A stretch of 5,812 nucleotides of DNA, taken from contig CAZFBR010000216.1 in the NCBI GenBank assembly GCA_964517215.1, forward strand, positions 1 through 5,812. The letters run 5' to 3'. Within the stretch, counting starts at the first letter, position 1. The number at the start of each line of letters is the position of its first letter. Both the position numbers and the translations under genes were made by a program. Of this stretch, positions 1-5,424 are shown piece by piece. The notes beneath the pieces are model-generated. The model made no database searches and had not been told where the DNA came from. It saw nothing but the letters and a program-made list of their open reading frames with translations. This stretch comes from CAZFBR01 sp035353495 [NCBI: uncultured bacterium]. Lineage in GTDB: Bacteria > DAOPZR01.

Positions 1-188
1 CTGACCAGGACGGCTGGGACAGATACGAGGCGGCCAAATGGCTCACCATGCGCCGCTGGCTCGCCGCCAATCCCGGTGATGAACTGGCGCAGGAGGTTCG
101 CGACCAACTGACTGCGGAACCCAGGCGCTACGCGGCGTACACGCGTGAATATCTGGGCTGGGGGGTGTTTGCGCTGATGCTGCGGTGA
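1..188 (+). CDS. 3' end of an unrecognised protein-coding gene (5' truncated by window edge)
   Basis: An open frame enters at the left edge (first complete codon at position 3) and ends at a TGA at 186-188, leaving about 61 residues. The peptide is rich in Trp, Arg, Ala and Tyr (for example W-D-R-Y-E-A-A-K-W, then R-R-W-L-A-A-N-P) and appears mainly helical. It ends with a short hydrophobic stretch, G-W-G-V-F-A-L-M-L-R. I do not recognise the family from this fragment. An internal ATG at 48-50 has no convincing ribosome site, and the frame is open upstream of it, so a gene continuing from outside the window is more likely than a 46-residue ORF. It converges on the outer-membrane factor gene with a gap of about 60 bases. 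Reality as a coding region is moderately supported by composition and by the lack of a better competing frame. Confidence 0.5.
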   Translation, partial: DQDGWDRYEAAKWLTMRRWLAANPGDELAQEVRDQLTAEPRRYAAYTREYLGWGVFALMLR

Positions 189-248
189 GGGACCGGCCCG
201 GCGGCAGCTGACCGGGCGCTGCCACCACTGAGGCGACAACTGCGGGGG

Positions 249-2009
249 TCAGCGGGCGGCGGCGGGGTCGAGGTAGAGGTTGAGCAGCAGGCCGGAGGCC
301 TGATAGTAGTCCGTCACCGCGCAGGCGAGGTCGTACTGGGCGGCGAGCGCAGCGGCGTACTGCTCGTCGAAATGCGCACTGTACTGCAGGAACTGGAAGG
401 TGGAGAGCTTGCCGAGGCGGTAGGCGCCCCACGCGGCGCGCAGCTGGGCGGCAGCGGCGGTCAGCGCCTGCTCGCGCAGCGCCACCTGTTCGCGGTCGCC
501 CGCGCAGGCGCGCAGCGCCTGGCGCACCTCGCGGTAAATGCGCCCCTCGAGCGCGGCGAGCCCCAGCCGCTGCTCGGCCAGCGCCAGCCGGGCGAGCTGC
601 GCCCGGGCGTCGTCGGGCGAGGCGCCGATGGGGATCGACAGCTGCACCCCGACGCTCCACGGATTCTCCTGCATGGTGCTCGGGTTGCTGCCGCGCATGG
701 TGATCGCGCTGGTCGTGGCGTTGTAGGAAAGCCCGCCGTCCTGGGTATAGCGCCCGACCGCATAATCGCCGAAGACATCGAGCTGCGGCAGGGTGGCGTT
801 TCCCGCGAGTTTGGCGGCGAGCTGCGCCTGCGCGTAGTTGTGCTGCGCCTCGACGACGTCGTCGCGGACGGCCAGCGCCCGGCGCACCGCGATGCTGTCG
901 GCCGGCAGCCCGGGAACGGTGACGGCCAGCCCGGCGGTCTGCAGGACCAGTTCGCCGCTGCGCAGCTGCCGCGGGGTCAGCTCGCCGTAGACGAGCAGGG
1001 CGAGCGCATCGGCGGCGTCGCGGCGCAGGCGCACCAGGCGCAGCAGGTCGGCGCGGCGGGCGGCGATGTTTTCGGCGGCGGCGAGCACATCGACTTCGGG
1101 CGCCTGGCCGCGCGCGGCGGCGCCGCGGCGCTCGTCGAGGATGAGCCGGGCGCGCGCCAGCGAGCGGCGGCAGAGGTCCTCCTCGATCTCCAGTCGGGCG
1201 AGCAGCCAGTACTGCTTTTCGATGCCGGCGATCACTTCGCCGCGCAGCCGCTGCAGCCGGGCGACCGCCGCCTGCTCGGAAATATGCGCGAGGTCGAGCT
1301 GCCCGCAGGCATTCTCGCGCCACGCCCCGCGCAGGAGCGGCTTGGCCACGGCGACGGTGAGGGTGCTGCGGCGCAGCGGGTCGAAGAGCGGCCAGGTGTT
1401 GCCGGGATTGTCGAGATAGGTGACGCGGCTGCGGCTGCTTGCTGCGGTCACCGACACCCGGGTATTGTCGGGGAGCAGTTCGCGCACGCCGACCTCGTAC
1501 TGTGTGGTGGCTGCGGTCTGGGTGAGCGCGAAGAGGGTGAAGAGGTCCTTGTCCACCTGGCGGCTGGCGGCGCCGACCAGGGTCGGATAGAAGAGCGCGC
1601 GCTGCTCGTCCTGCAGCGCCTGCTGGCGCAGCGGGGCGAGCTCCCCGGCCTGCACCTCCAAACTGTGGGCGAGGGCGATGGTGACCAGCTGGCCGAGTGC
1701 GAGCGGCGCGGCGGCAGCGACCGGCGCGTAGCGCGTGTCGGGCATGGCAAAGGCCTCGCCGAGCTCGGGGAGGACGGCCAGCGGCGCCGGCTCCGCCGGT
1801 GCGGCCGGCGCGGGCGCGGCGGGAATGAACGCCACCGGCGCGGCGGCCGGCGCGGTCTCCGGGGCCGGGTCGGCCGCGGGGACGATGCTGACGGTTGGCG
1901 TCGTGGCCGCGCACACCGGGTCCGGCGGCGCTTCCGTGCGCGCCCACGGGAGCGACACACAACCGCCCAGAAAACAGGCAAGGATAATCAGACCGCAGCG
2001 ATAGGGCAC
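249..2009 (-). CDS. TolC-like outer-membrane efflux lipoprotein (OEP family)
   Basis: This is an outer-membrane channel component of a tripartite efflux or type I secretion system, about 586 residues long. The frame stays open to an ATG at 2036, but I choose the GTG at 2007-2009. A GGGAGGGG ribosome site (2013-2020) sits just upstream of the GTG, and the ATG overlaps the TATAAT -10 box. From the GTG the protein begins with a short lipoprotein signal (P-Y-R, a hydrophobic run, lipobox L-G-G-C with Cys17). A Pro/Ala-rich linker of roughly 60-70 residues follows. OEP hallmarks are present: a K-P-L-L-R-G-A-W-R-E-N segment, R-D-D-V-V-E-A-Q followed by a long helix ending in L-P-Q-L-D-V-F-G-D-Y, and Y-R-L-G-K-L-S-T-F-Q-F-L-Q near the C-terminus. 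It has its own promoter and lies immediately downstream of a RiPP precursor. No inner-membrane pump or adaptor gene is in the window, so the substrate is unknown. Confidence 0.88.
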   Translation of the reverse strand: MPYRCGLIILACFLGGCVSLPWARTEAPPDPVCAATTPTVSIVPAADPAPETAPAAAPVAFIPAAPAPAAPAEPAPLAVLPELGEAFAMPDTRYAPVAAAAPLALGQLVTIALAHSLEVQAGELAPLRQQALQDEQRALFYPTLVGAASRQVDKDLFTLFALTQTAATTQYEVGVRELLPDNTRVSVTAASSRSRVTYLDNPGNTWPLFDPLRRSTLTVAVAKPLLRGAWRENACGQLDLAHISEQAAVARLQRLRGEVIAGIEKQYWLLARLEIEEDLCRRSLARARLILDERRGAAARGQAPEVDVLAAAENIAARRADLLRLVRLRRDAADALALLVYGELTPRQLRSGELVLQTAGLAVTVPGLPADSIAVRRALAVRDDVVEAQHNYAQAQLAAKLAGNATLPQLDVFGDYAVGRYTQDGGLSYNATTSAITMRGSNPSTMQENPWSVGVQLSIPIGASPDDARAQLARLALAEQRLGLAALEGRIYREVRQALRACAGDREQVALREQALTAAAAQLRAAWGAYRLGKLSTFQFLQYSAHFDEQYAAALAAQYDLACAVTDYYQASGLLLNLYLDPAAAR

Positions 2010-2012
2010 ATT

Positions 2013-2020
2013 CCCCTCCC
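2013..2020 (-). promoter_or_regulatory. Ribosome binding site deciding the GTG start of the outer-membrane factor
   Basis: On the minus strand GGGAGGGG precedes the GTG at 2007-2009, with the GGAGG core 5 nt away. The in-frame ATG 27 bases further upstream has no ribosome site and lies inside the promoter, so it is unlikely to be on the transcript. Confidence 0.8.
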
Positions 2021-2034
2021 GGAAATGATGGCGC

Positions 2035-2063
2035 ATTATAAGCTATTTGCGCGGATAAGGCAA
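2035..2063 (-). promoter_or_regulatory. Sigma-70-type promoter for the outer-membrane factor
   Basis: On the minus strand a perfect -10 TATAAT (2035-2040) lies 17 nt downstream of TTGCCT (2058-2063, four of six matches to TTGACA). Transcription would start near 2028, giving a 5' leader of about 20 nt that contains only the ribosome site. The -35 begins two bases after the T-tract of the preceding gene's terminator, which makes the outer-membrane factor an independent transcription unit. Confidence 0.72.
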
Positions 2064-2065
2064 AC

Positions 2066-2092
2066 AAAAAGCCCGCCGTTTGCACGGCGGGC
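2066..2092 (-). terminator. Intrinsic terminator of the RiPP precursor gene
   Basis: On the minus strand an 8-bp perfect stem GCCCGCCG/CGGCGGGC (2085-2092 with 2071-2078) has a 6-nt loop. It is followed at once by TTTTT (2070-2066). It starts 16 bases after the TAA of the precursor gene, so the precursor transcript probably ends here, separate from the outer-membrane factor. Confidence 0.88.
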
Positions 2093-2108
2093 CGGTGCGG
2101 GGTGCCGG

Positions 2109-2684
2109 TTACAGTACGCCGCGGACGACGGAACGGCAGGTGTGCATCAGCTCGCAGACCGTGCAGCAGAGCGAATTGCAGCCGATGCCGGTATGCCTGG
2201 ACAGATTGCAGACGATGCTTTCGACCGTGCCGGTGATAATGCCGCCGCCGGCAACTTGCTCGAGATCACGCTCGCTGAGCGGCGCATCACTGGTCGGAAT
2301 GACGACATTGAATTCCGTCGCGCTGTTGCGGTACACCTGCATCTTGACTGCCGGAGCAAACGGCTTGCCCAGTACCTTGGCAAAGGTCGCGCCCGGCTCC
2401 CGGCACAACTGCTGCATTACGGCGGGATCGGCGAAGGCGGCGTCAACCACCTTGCCGATATCGGCGTTGTTGGCGCAGCTGCTCCACTCTTCGCGCGTGG
2501 TCGGGATCACCAGGAACGGGGTGCCGATCTGCACCTCGCGGATGACGACCCTGGCGCCGGCAGGGACGGTGACGCCGTTGGCCTTGAGCGTGCCGGCCGG
2601 ATCGGTTTTGAAGTCGGCTTTCAGCTTGGCGTCCTTGACCAGCTTGCTGGAAAAGCACTTAACAGCATCGGCATGACAGCACAT
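2109..2684 (-). CDS. NHLP-type RiPP precursor with duplicated leader and Cys-rich core
   Basis: This 191-residue protein is a probable precursor of a ribosomally made, modified peptide. Residues about 77-147 match the nitrile-hydratase-alpha-like leader type (TIGR03793-like). They show A-D-P, then E-P-G-A-T-F, V-V-I-P-T, then L-S-E-R-D-L-E-Q-V-A-G-G, the classic double-glycine cleavage site (G146-G147). Residues about 17-62 are a second, upstream copy of the same leader unit ending in V-I-P-T. The core after the site has 43-44 residues, with Cys at 159, 169, 173, 174, 177 and 183 and about nine Ser/Thr, as in lanthipeptide-like (prochlorosin) or other thiol-based products. The ATG at 2682-2684 has GGAGG at a 7-nt spacing. 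No lanthionine synthetase, cyclodehydratase, radical SAM enzyme or peptidase-ABC transporter is in the window, so the modification class is undetermined. The leader family call is strong; the product type is inference. Confidence 0.85.
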   Translation of the reverse strand: MCCHADAVKCFSSKLVKDAKLKADFKTDPAGTLKANGVTVPAGARVVIREVQIGTPFLVIPTTREEWSSCANNADIGKVVDAAFADPAVMQQLCREPGATFAKVLGKPFAPAVKMQVYRNSATEFNVVIPTSDAPLSERDLEQVAGGGIITGTVESIVCNLSRHTGIGCNSLCCTVCELMHTCRSVVRGVL

Positions 2685-2691
2685 AGCGAAC

Positions 2692-2696
2692 CCTCC
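2692..2696 (-). promoter_or_regulatory. Ribosome binding site of the RiPP precursor
   Basis: GGAGG on the minus strand lies 7 nt before the ATG at 2682-2684. It fixes the start, so the two N-terminal cysteines at residues 2 and 3 belong to the leader. Confidence 0.8.
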
Positions 2697-2705
2697 GGAG
2701 CGAAT

Positions 2706-2725
2706 GCGGAAGCAGCTGCTTCCGC
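2706..2725. promoter_or_regulatory. 20-nt perfect palindrome in the leader of the RiPP precursor
   Basis: GCGGAAGCAGCTGCTTCCGC equals its own reverse complement. The flanking GAAT (2702-2705) and ATTC (2728-2731) extend the symmetry imperfectly, with two extra bases on one side. It lies between a candidate promoter and the ribosome site (9 bases from GGAGG). It could be an operator for a dimeric regulator, or in RNA an 8-bp hairpin with an AGCU loop next to the ribosome site. No T-tract follows, so it is not an intrinsic terminator. Confidence 0.5.
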
Positions 2726-2758
2726 GGATTCAGGACCAAGCAGAACCCTGATACGGTC

Positions 2759-2787
2759 AATGTAACATCATCGGAGAAAAAGTTCAA
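2759..2787 (-). promoter_or_regulatory. Candidate promoter of the RiPP precursor
   Basis: On the minus strand TTGAAC (2782-2787) and TACATT (2759-2764) are separated by 17 nt. Each matches the sigma-70 hexamer at four of six positions. The -35 overlaps the end of the upstream glycosyltransferase gene. The predicted leader of about 65-70 nt would include the palindrome at 2706-2725. A better TTGACC (2755-2760) exists, but it lacks a -10 at the right distance. The call is tentative. Confidence 0.35.
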
Positions 2788-4631
2788 ACCCGGGGTGAGG
2801 CGGGGCGTTCCGGTGCGGCTGGCCCGGCCACGATCCGCCACTGCAGCGGGCGGCCGGCCGGCAGCGAAGCGGGGAGATACACGTTGCGCTCCTGACGATA
2901 GATGACACCGGCTTGCCAGCGGCTGACCGGCCAGCCGGCATTGACCGGAAAGAGACGGTGTCGTACGGCGATCCCGCCCTGATCGTCCACCAGCTGCAGC
3001 TGCAGCCACGGCTGCGTATCGGGCCGGGTGGCGTCCGGCTGCAGTCGCCAGTGGAGTTCAACCGGCAGCAGGGTGCGCGGTTTCAGTCCGGCGGTCGGGG
3101 TGATGATGCGCACCCCGAGTCCCGGCTGGCCGGGGACGGTGGTCCAGTCCGGCGCCTGCGTCCCGGCAGGAACGGTGTCGAGTCGCAGGTCGGGCGGCTG
3201 CACGCGGTAGAAAAATCCCGCCGGGCGCAGCTGCCAGCGGGTGCCGACGATGGCGGTTTCCATGGTGCAGAAGAGCGGGCCGTAATGGCGGTGCCGGTCG
3301 ATATCGTCAAGATAGCGCTGCTCTTCGAGCAGCGAATTCTCCACCAGCCGGACGTCCGGGCGGCGGCCGCCGATGAGCTGGGCGTAACGCAGCACAGTAT
3401 ACTGCGGCCAGTAGGCGATGACCGCGCTGTGCGGCGGCAGGGTATCGAGCGCGCGCGCGTAATCGGGCCAGGCGTAATGGTGCGACCGGTCGGTTTCGGC
3501 ACGGACCAGGCCGGCGGCAAAGGGATATGGCACGAAGAGCGCGGCGATCAATGCGGCGCGCAGCGGCACGATGCGGGCGCTTTCCCACAGGTCGCGCAGG
3601 GCGACGCAGAGCGGCAGGGTGAAGAGCAGGTAGAGCGGCAGGTAATAGACGCTGCGGTCCACAATATCGTAGTTGATGGTGTAGAGGAAAACCGTGCCGC
3701 CGCCGATCAGGGTGAACCAGGCCCAGGTCCGGTCGTGCTGCCAGAGCGCGCGCAGCCCCGCCAGGCCGAGGATAAACCCGACCAGCGGAAACTGCACCAG
3801 CAGCCGGACAACCCCCTCGCCCGCATTAGACAGCACCTGGCCGGGTCCGAACGCGAACATCTGGCCGCGGAACCGTTCCGCACTCAGCACCGACCAGACC
3901 TTGGCCGGCGTATCGGTCTTCAGCCAGTTGATGACCGGCGGATTGTCCATGGCCCGGATGGGCAGGTAGAGATAGAGCGACAGGCCCAGCAGGAACAGCA
4001 GGACCATGCCCGGCATGATGCCCGGATCCCGGTGCGGGCGAAAGCCGTTCAGTCCGGCGAAGACGGCGAACGCGGGGACCAGGAACACGGGATTGACGTG
4101 CCCGCCGAGCGACAGGGCGAAGAGCAGGGCGAAGAGCAGCAGATACGAATCGCGGTCGGCCGCGGCAGCGCGCTGCCAGCCGAGCGCGACATTCAGCAGC
4201 AGCGCGAGGCAGCAGGTATTGAGCGTGTAGACCTCCGCGACGTTCGCCTGCTCGCGGAAGGTGAATGACAGGCCGAAGGCGAGTGCGGCGAGGATGGCGG
4301 CGGGCAGATGCCCGGTCAGCCGGTGGCAGAACCGCGCCAGCAGCAGGACGGTGACGGCGCCGAAAAACGCCGACATCAGATTGAGGCGATAGGCGACGTC
4401 GCCGGCGGGCAGGCGGGAAAACAGGTGGCCGAGGAGCAGGTAGAGCGGATAGCCCGGGGCATGGACGAAGGAGAGGAGCGCCGCCCCGGCGGCGAGCTCC
4501 GCGCTGTCGCCGGAGTAGACCCCCGGCGCGCAGCTGAAAACATACAGCAGCAGCATGGTCGCGGCGAGGATGCCGATCAGCAGTGACGAAAAAAGCCGCC
4601 GGGAGGTCCCGGCGGCGGCAGATTCGGTCAA
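2784..4631 (-). CDS. DUF2723 / TMEM260-like polytopic membrane glycosyltransferase
   Basis: This 615-residue GT-C-like membrane protein belongs to the DUF2723 (PF11028) family. The eukaryotic relative TMEM260 is a protein O-mannosyltransferase; lipid-linked sugar donor use here is inference. Family motifs in order: G-D-S-A-E-L at 41-46 after the first membrane helix (the acidic catalytic-loop region), H-A-P-G-Y-P-L-Y at 57-64, G-D-V-A-Y-R-L-N-L at 77-85, Q-A-N-V-A-E-V-Y-T-L-N near 128-138, then L-Y-L-Y-L-P-I-R-A and N-P-P-x-x-N-W. After the membrane region comes L-P-P-H-S-A-V-I-A-Y-W, then R-R-P-D-V-R-L-V. The last 120 residues or so look like a beta-sandwich, as on other bacterial membrane glycosyltransferases. 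The chosen start is a TTG (4629-4631), four bases after the stop of the upstream gene and without a clear Shine-Dalgarno. Downstream ATG26 would cut the first membrane helix. A terminator hairpin overlaps codons 5-15. The exact start is the weak point. Confidence 0.85.
   Translation of the reverse strand: MTESAAAGTSRRLFSSLLIGILAATMLLLYVFSCAPGVYSGDSAELAAGAALLSFVHAPGYPLYLLLGHLFSRLPAGDVAYRLNLMSAFFGAVTVLLLARFCHRLTGHLPAAILAALAFGLSFTFREQANVAEVYTLNTCCLALLLNVALGWQRAAAADRDSYLLLFALLFALSLGGHVNPVFLVPAFAVFAGLNGFRPHRDPGIMPGMVLLFLLGLSLYLYLPIRAMDNPPVINWLKTDTPAKVWSVLSAERFRGQMFAFGPGQVLSNAGEGVVRLLVQFPLVGFILGLAGLRALWQHDRTWAWFTLIGGGTVFLYTINYDIVDRSVYYLPLYLLFTLPLCVALRDLWESARIVPLRAALIAALFVPYPFAAGLVRAETDRSHHYAWPDYARALDTLPPHSAVIAYWPQYTVLRYAQLIGGRRPDVRLVENSLLEEQRYLDDIDRHRHYGPLFCTMETAIVGTRWQLRPAGFFYRVQPPDLRLDTVPAGTQAPDWTTVPGQPGLGVRIITPTAGLKPRTLLPVELHWRLQPDATRPDTQPWLQLQLVDDQGGIAVRHRLFPVNAGWPVSRWQAGVIYRQERNVYLPASLPAGRPLQWRIVAGPAAPERPASPRV
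4589..4616 (-). terminator. Intrinsic terminator of the flagellin-like gene, lying inside the start of the glycosyltransferase gene
   Basis: On the minus strand a 9-bp perfect G+C stem GCCGCCGGG/CCCGGCGGC (4608-4616 with 4595-4603), with a 4-nt loop, is followed by TTTTTT (4594-4589). It begins 19 bases after the TAG of the flagellin-like gene. It also falls within codons 5-15 of the downstream gene if that gene starts at the TTG 4629-4631, so it may act as an attenuator for the glycosyltransferase. Confidence 0.85.
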
Positions 4632-4635
4632 GGGA

Positions 4636-5259
4636 CTACAGCAGGGCGCCGACCCCTTCAGGGGTGAGACCCGAGAATACCAGGCGCTCGCCCGCGGGCA
4701 GGGTCGCGCGCAGGTCGTTGATCATGTCCGACACCGTTTCCGTGTTGGCGGCCGGCCCGGCGGCGGCGGCGACGTTTTCCGCCGCCATCATCATCCCGTC
4801 GATGCGGTTGCTGAGCTCGCCGGTGCGCTGCTGGAGCTGCTGCGCCCGCGTTTCAATGGCGGTGAGCGACGACTGCGGATTGGCAGCCAACTCTTCAGCG
4901 GAAAACGCCACGGTGGGTGTGTTGTCGTAGGTGCTGCGATCAATGGTTTCCTGCAGCTGCGCGGTCAGTGTGGCGGTGTCGGTCTCGCTGCCGGCGGCGG
5001 CAAGCTGGTCGCGCATGGTGCGCAGCGCGGTCTGTTCCGTCTGCACGCGCGAAAGGTCGCCCTGCACGCCCCCGACCTGCTCGCGCAGTTCGCGCACCTT
5101 GGCGGCAAACGGGTTGGCGCCGGCATCATAACTGTCGCTGCCGGTGGCGCGCGCGGCCACGGCGCGCGCAGTGACTTCCGCGTCGCGCACCTGTTCTGCC
5201 GTGGTGCGCTGCTCTTTGCCCTGGATGGCGGTGGAGTTCAGCTGCGAAATAATTTCCAT
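4636..5259 (-). CDS. Small flagellin-like coiled-coil protein (divergent)
   Basis: This 207-residue protein has no Cys, Trp or His. It is predominantly helical and resembles a shortened flagellin. Residues about 41-90 (S-D-S-Y-D-A-G-A-N-P-F-A, then V-Q-T-E-Q-T-A-L-R-T-M-R-D-Q-L-A-A-A) parallel the flagellin N-terminal region, where D-D-A-A-G-L-A is followed by helices ending in L-Q-x-M-R-E-L-A-V-Q-A. Residues about 132-185 (L-T-A-I-E-T, then L-S-N-R-I-D, M-M-A-A-E-N-V) parallel the C-terminal helix L-G-A-x-Q-N-R-L, N-L-x-x-A-x-E-N-L. The end, S-G-L-T-P-E-G-V-G-A-L-L, resembles the usual A-N-Q-x-P-Q-x-V-L-x-L-L tail. The central variable domain is essentially absent and the first 40 residues are not typical, so it may be a flagellin-derived secreted or structural protein rather than filament flagellin. 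The ATG at 5257-5259 has GGAGG at 7 nt. It has its own strong promoter and an intrinsic terminator just past the stop. The homology is read by eye and is moderate. Confidence 0.6.
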   Translation of the reverse strand: MEIISQLNSTAIQGKEQRTTAEQVRDAEVTARAVAARATGSDSYDAGANPFAAKVRELREQVGGVQGDLSRVQTEQTALRTMRDQLAAAGSETDTATLTAQLQETIDRSTYDNTPTVAFSAEELAANPQSSLTAIETRAQQLQQRTGELSNRIDGMMMAAENVAAAAGPAANTETVSDMINDLRATLPAGERLVFSGLTPEGVGALL

Positions 5260-5266
5260 AGCACAA

Positions 5267-5271
5267 CCTCC
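5267..5271 (-). promoter_or_regulatory. Ribosome binding site of the flagellin-like gene
   Basis: GGAGG on the minus strand lies 7 nt before the ATG at 5257-5259. This is near-ideal spacing and confirms the start of the 207-residue product. Confidence 0.8.
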
Positions 5272-5295
5272 ATGTTGAATGCAATCCTATTGATA

Positions 5296-5324
5296 CTTAT
5301 ACCACAGAATACAAAAATAGTCAA
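5296..5324 (-). promoter_or_regulatory. Strong sigma-70-type promoter of the flagellin-like gene
   Basis: On the minus strand TTGACT (5319-5324, five of six) is followed after exactly 17 nt by TATAAG (5296-5301, five of six). TGG immediately before the -10 gives an extended TGn element. Transcription would start near 5289, with a leader of about 30 nt. The local sequence is markedly A+T-rich compared with the rest of the window. No sigma-28 (flagellar) type promoter is seen in this position, although the product looks flagellin-related. Confidence 0.75.
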
Positions 5325-5424
5325 GAGGCAGGGGAAAGGCATTTGTTTGGGCGATAAGATATTGTATCGGCAATTCTGCCGCGCCCGCCGGGCGGGCCGG
5401 ACAACCTGACGGGTCGGCAGCAGG

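Noticed and set aside
196-223. Hairpins in the convergent gap (GCCCGG/CCGGGC at 196-217; GGCAGC/GCTGCC at 203-223)
   Set aside because: They are short, overlapping and mutually exclusive stems with 9-10 nt loops and no T-tract on either strand, so not good enough to call a terminator.
43-2085. 680-codon minus-strand open frame
   Set aside because: It overlaps the outer-membrane factor in another frame, is extremely rich in Arg, Ala, Pro and Gly, and crosses the terminator and promoter region.
2155-2190. Nitrile hydratase metal-binding motif in the Cys-rich core (C-N-S-L-C-C-T-V-C)
   Set aside because: The true motif is C-x-x-C-S-C. The spacing here differs, and the rest of the enzyme is absent; only the leader resembles nitrile hydratase.
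372-2765. 797-codon plus-strand open frame
   Set aside because: It lies antisense to the outer-membrane factor and the RiPP precursor, both of which have family motifs, ribosome sites and promoters. Its translation is Arg/Gly/Ala-rich without recognisable domains, a usual by-product of high G+C coding on the other strand.
2913-4268. 451-codon plus-strand open frame
   Set aside because: It is antisense to the DUF2723 gene, which has clear family motifs throughout. The composition is shadow-like (Gln/Arg/Gly-rich).
5352-5397. Several small hairpins downstream of the phosphatase (for example CGGCA/TGCCG at 5368-5381 and GCCCGC/GCGGGC near 5383-5397)
   Set aside because: None is followed by a T-tract on the minus strand, so a terminator cannot be supported. 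They may be chance structures.
4555-5409. 284-codon plus-strand open frame
   Set aside because: It is antisense to the flagellin-like gene and runs through that gene's promoter. It has no ribosome site and no motif.
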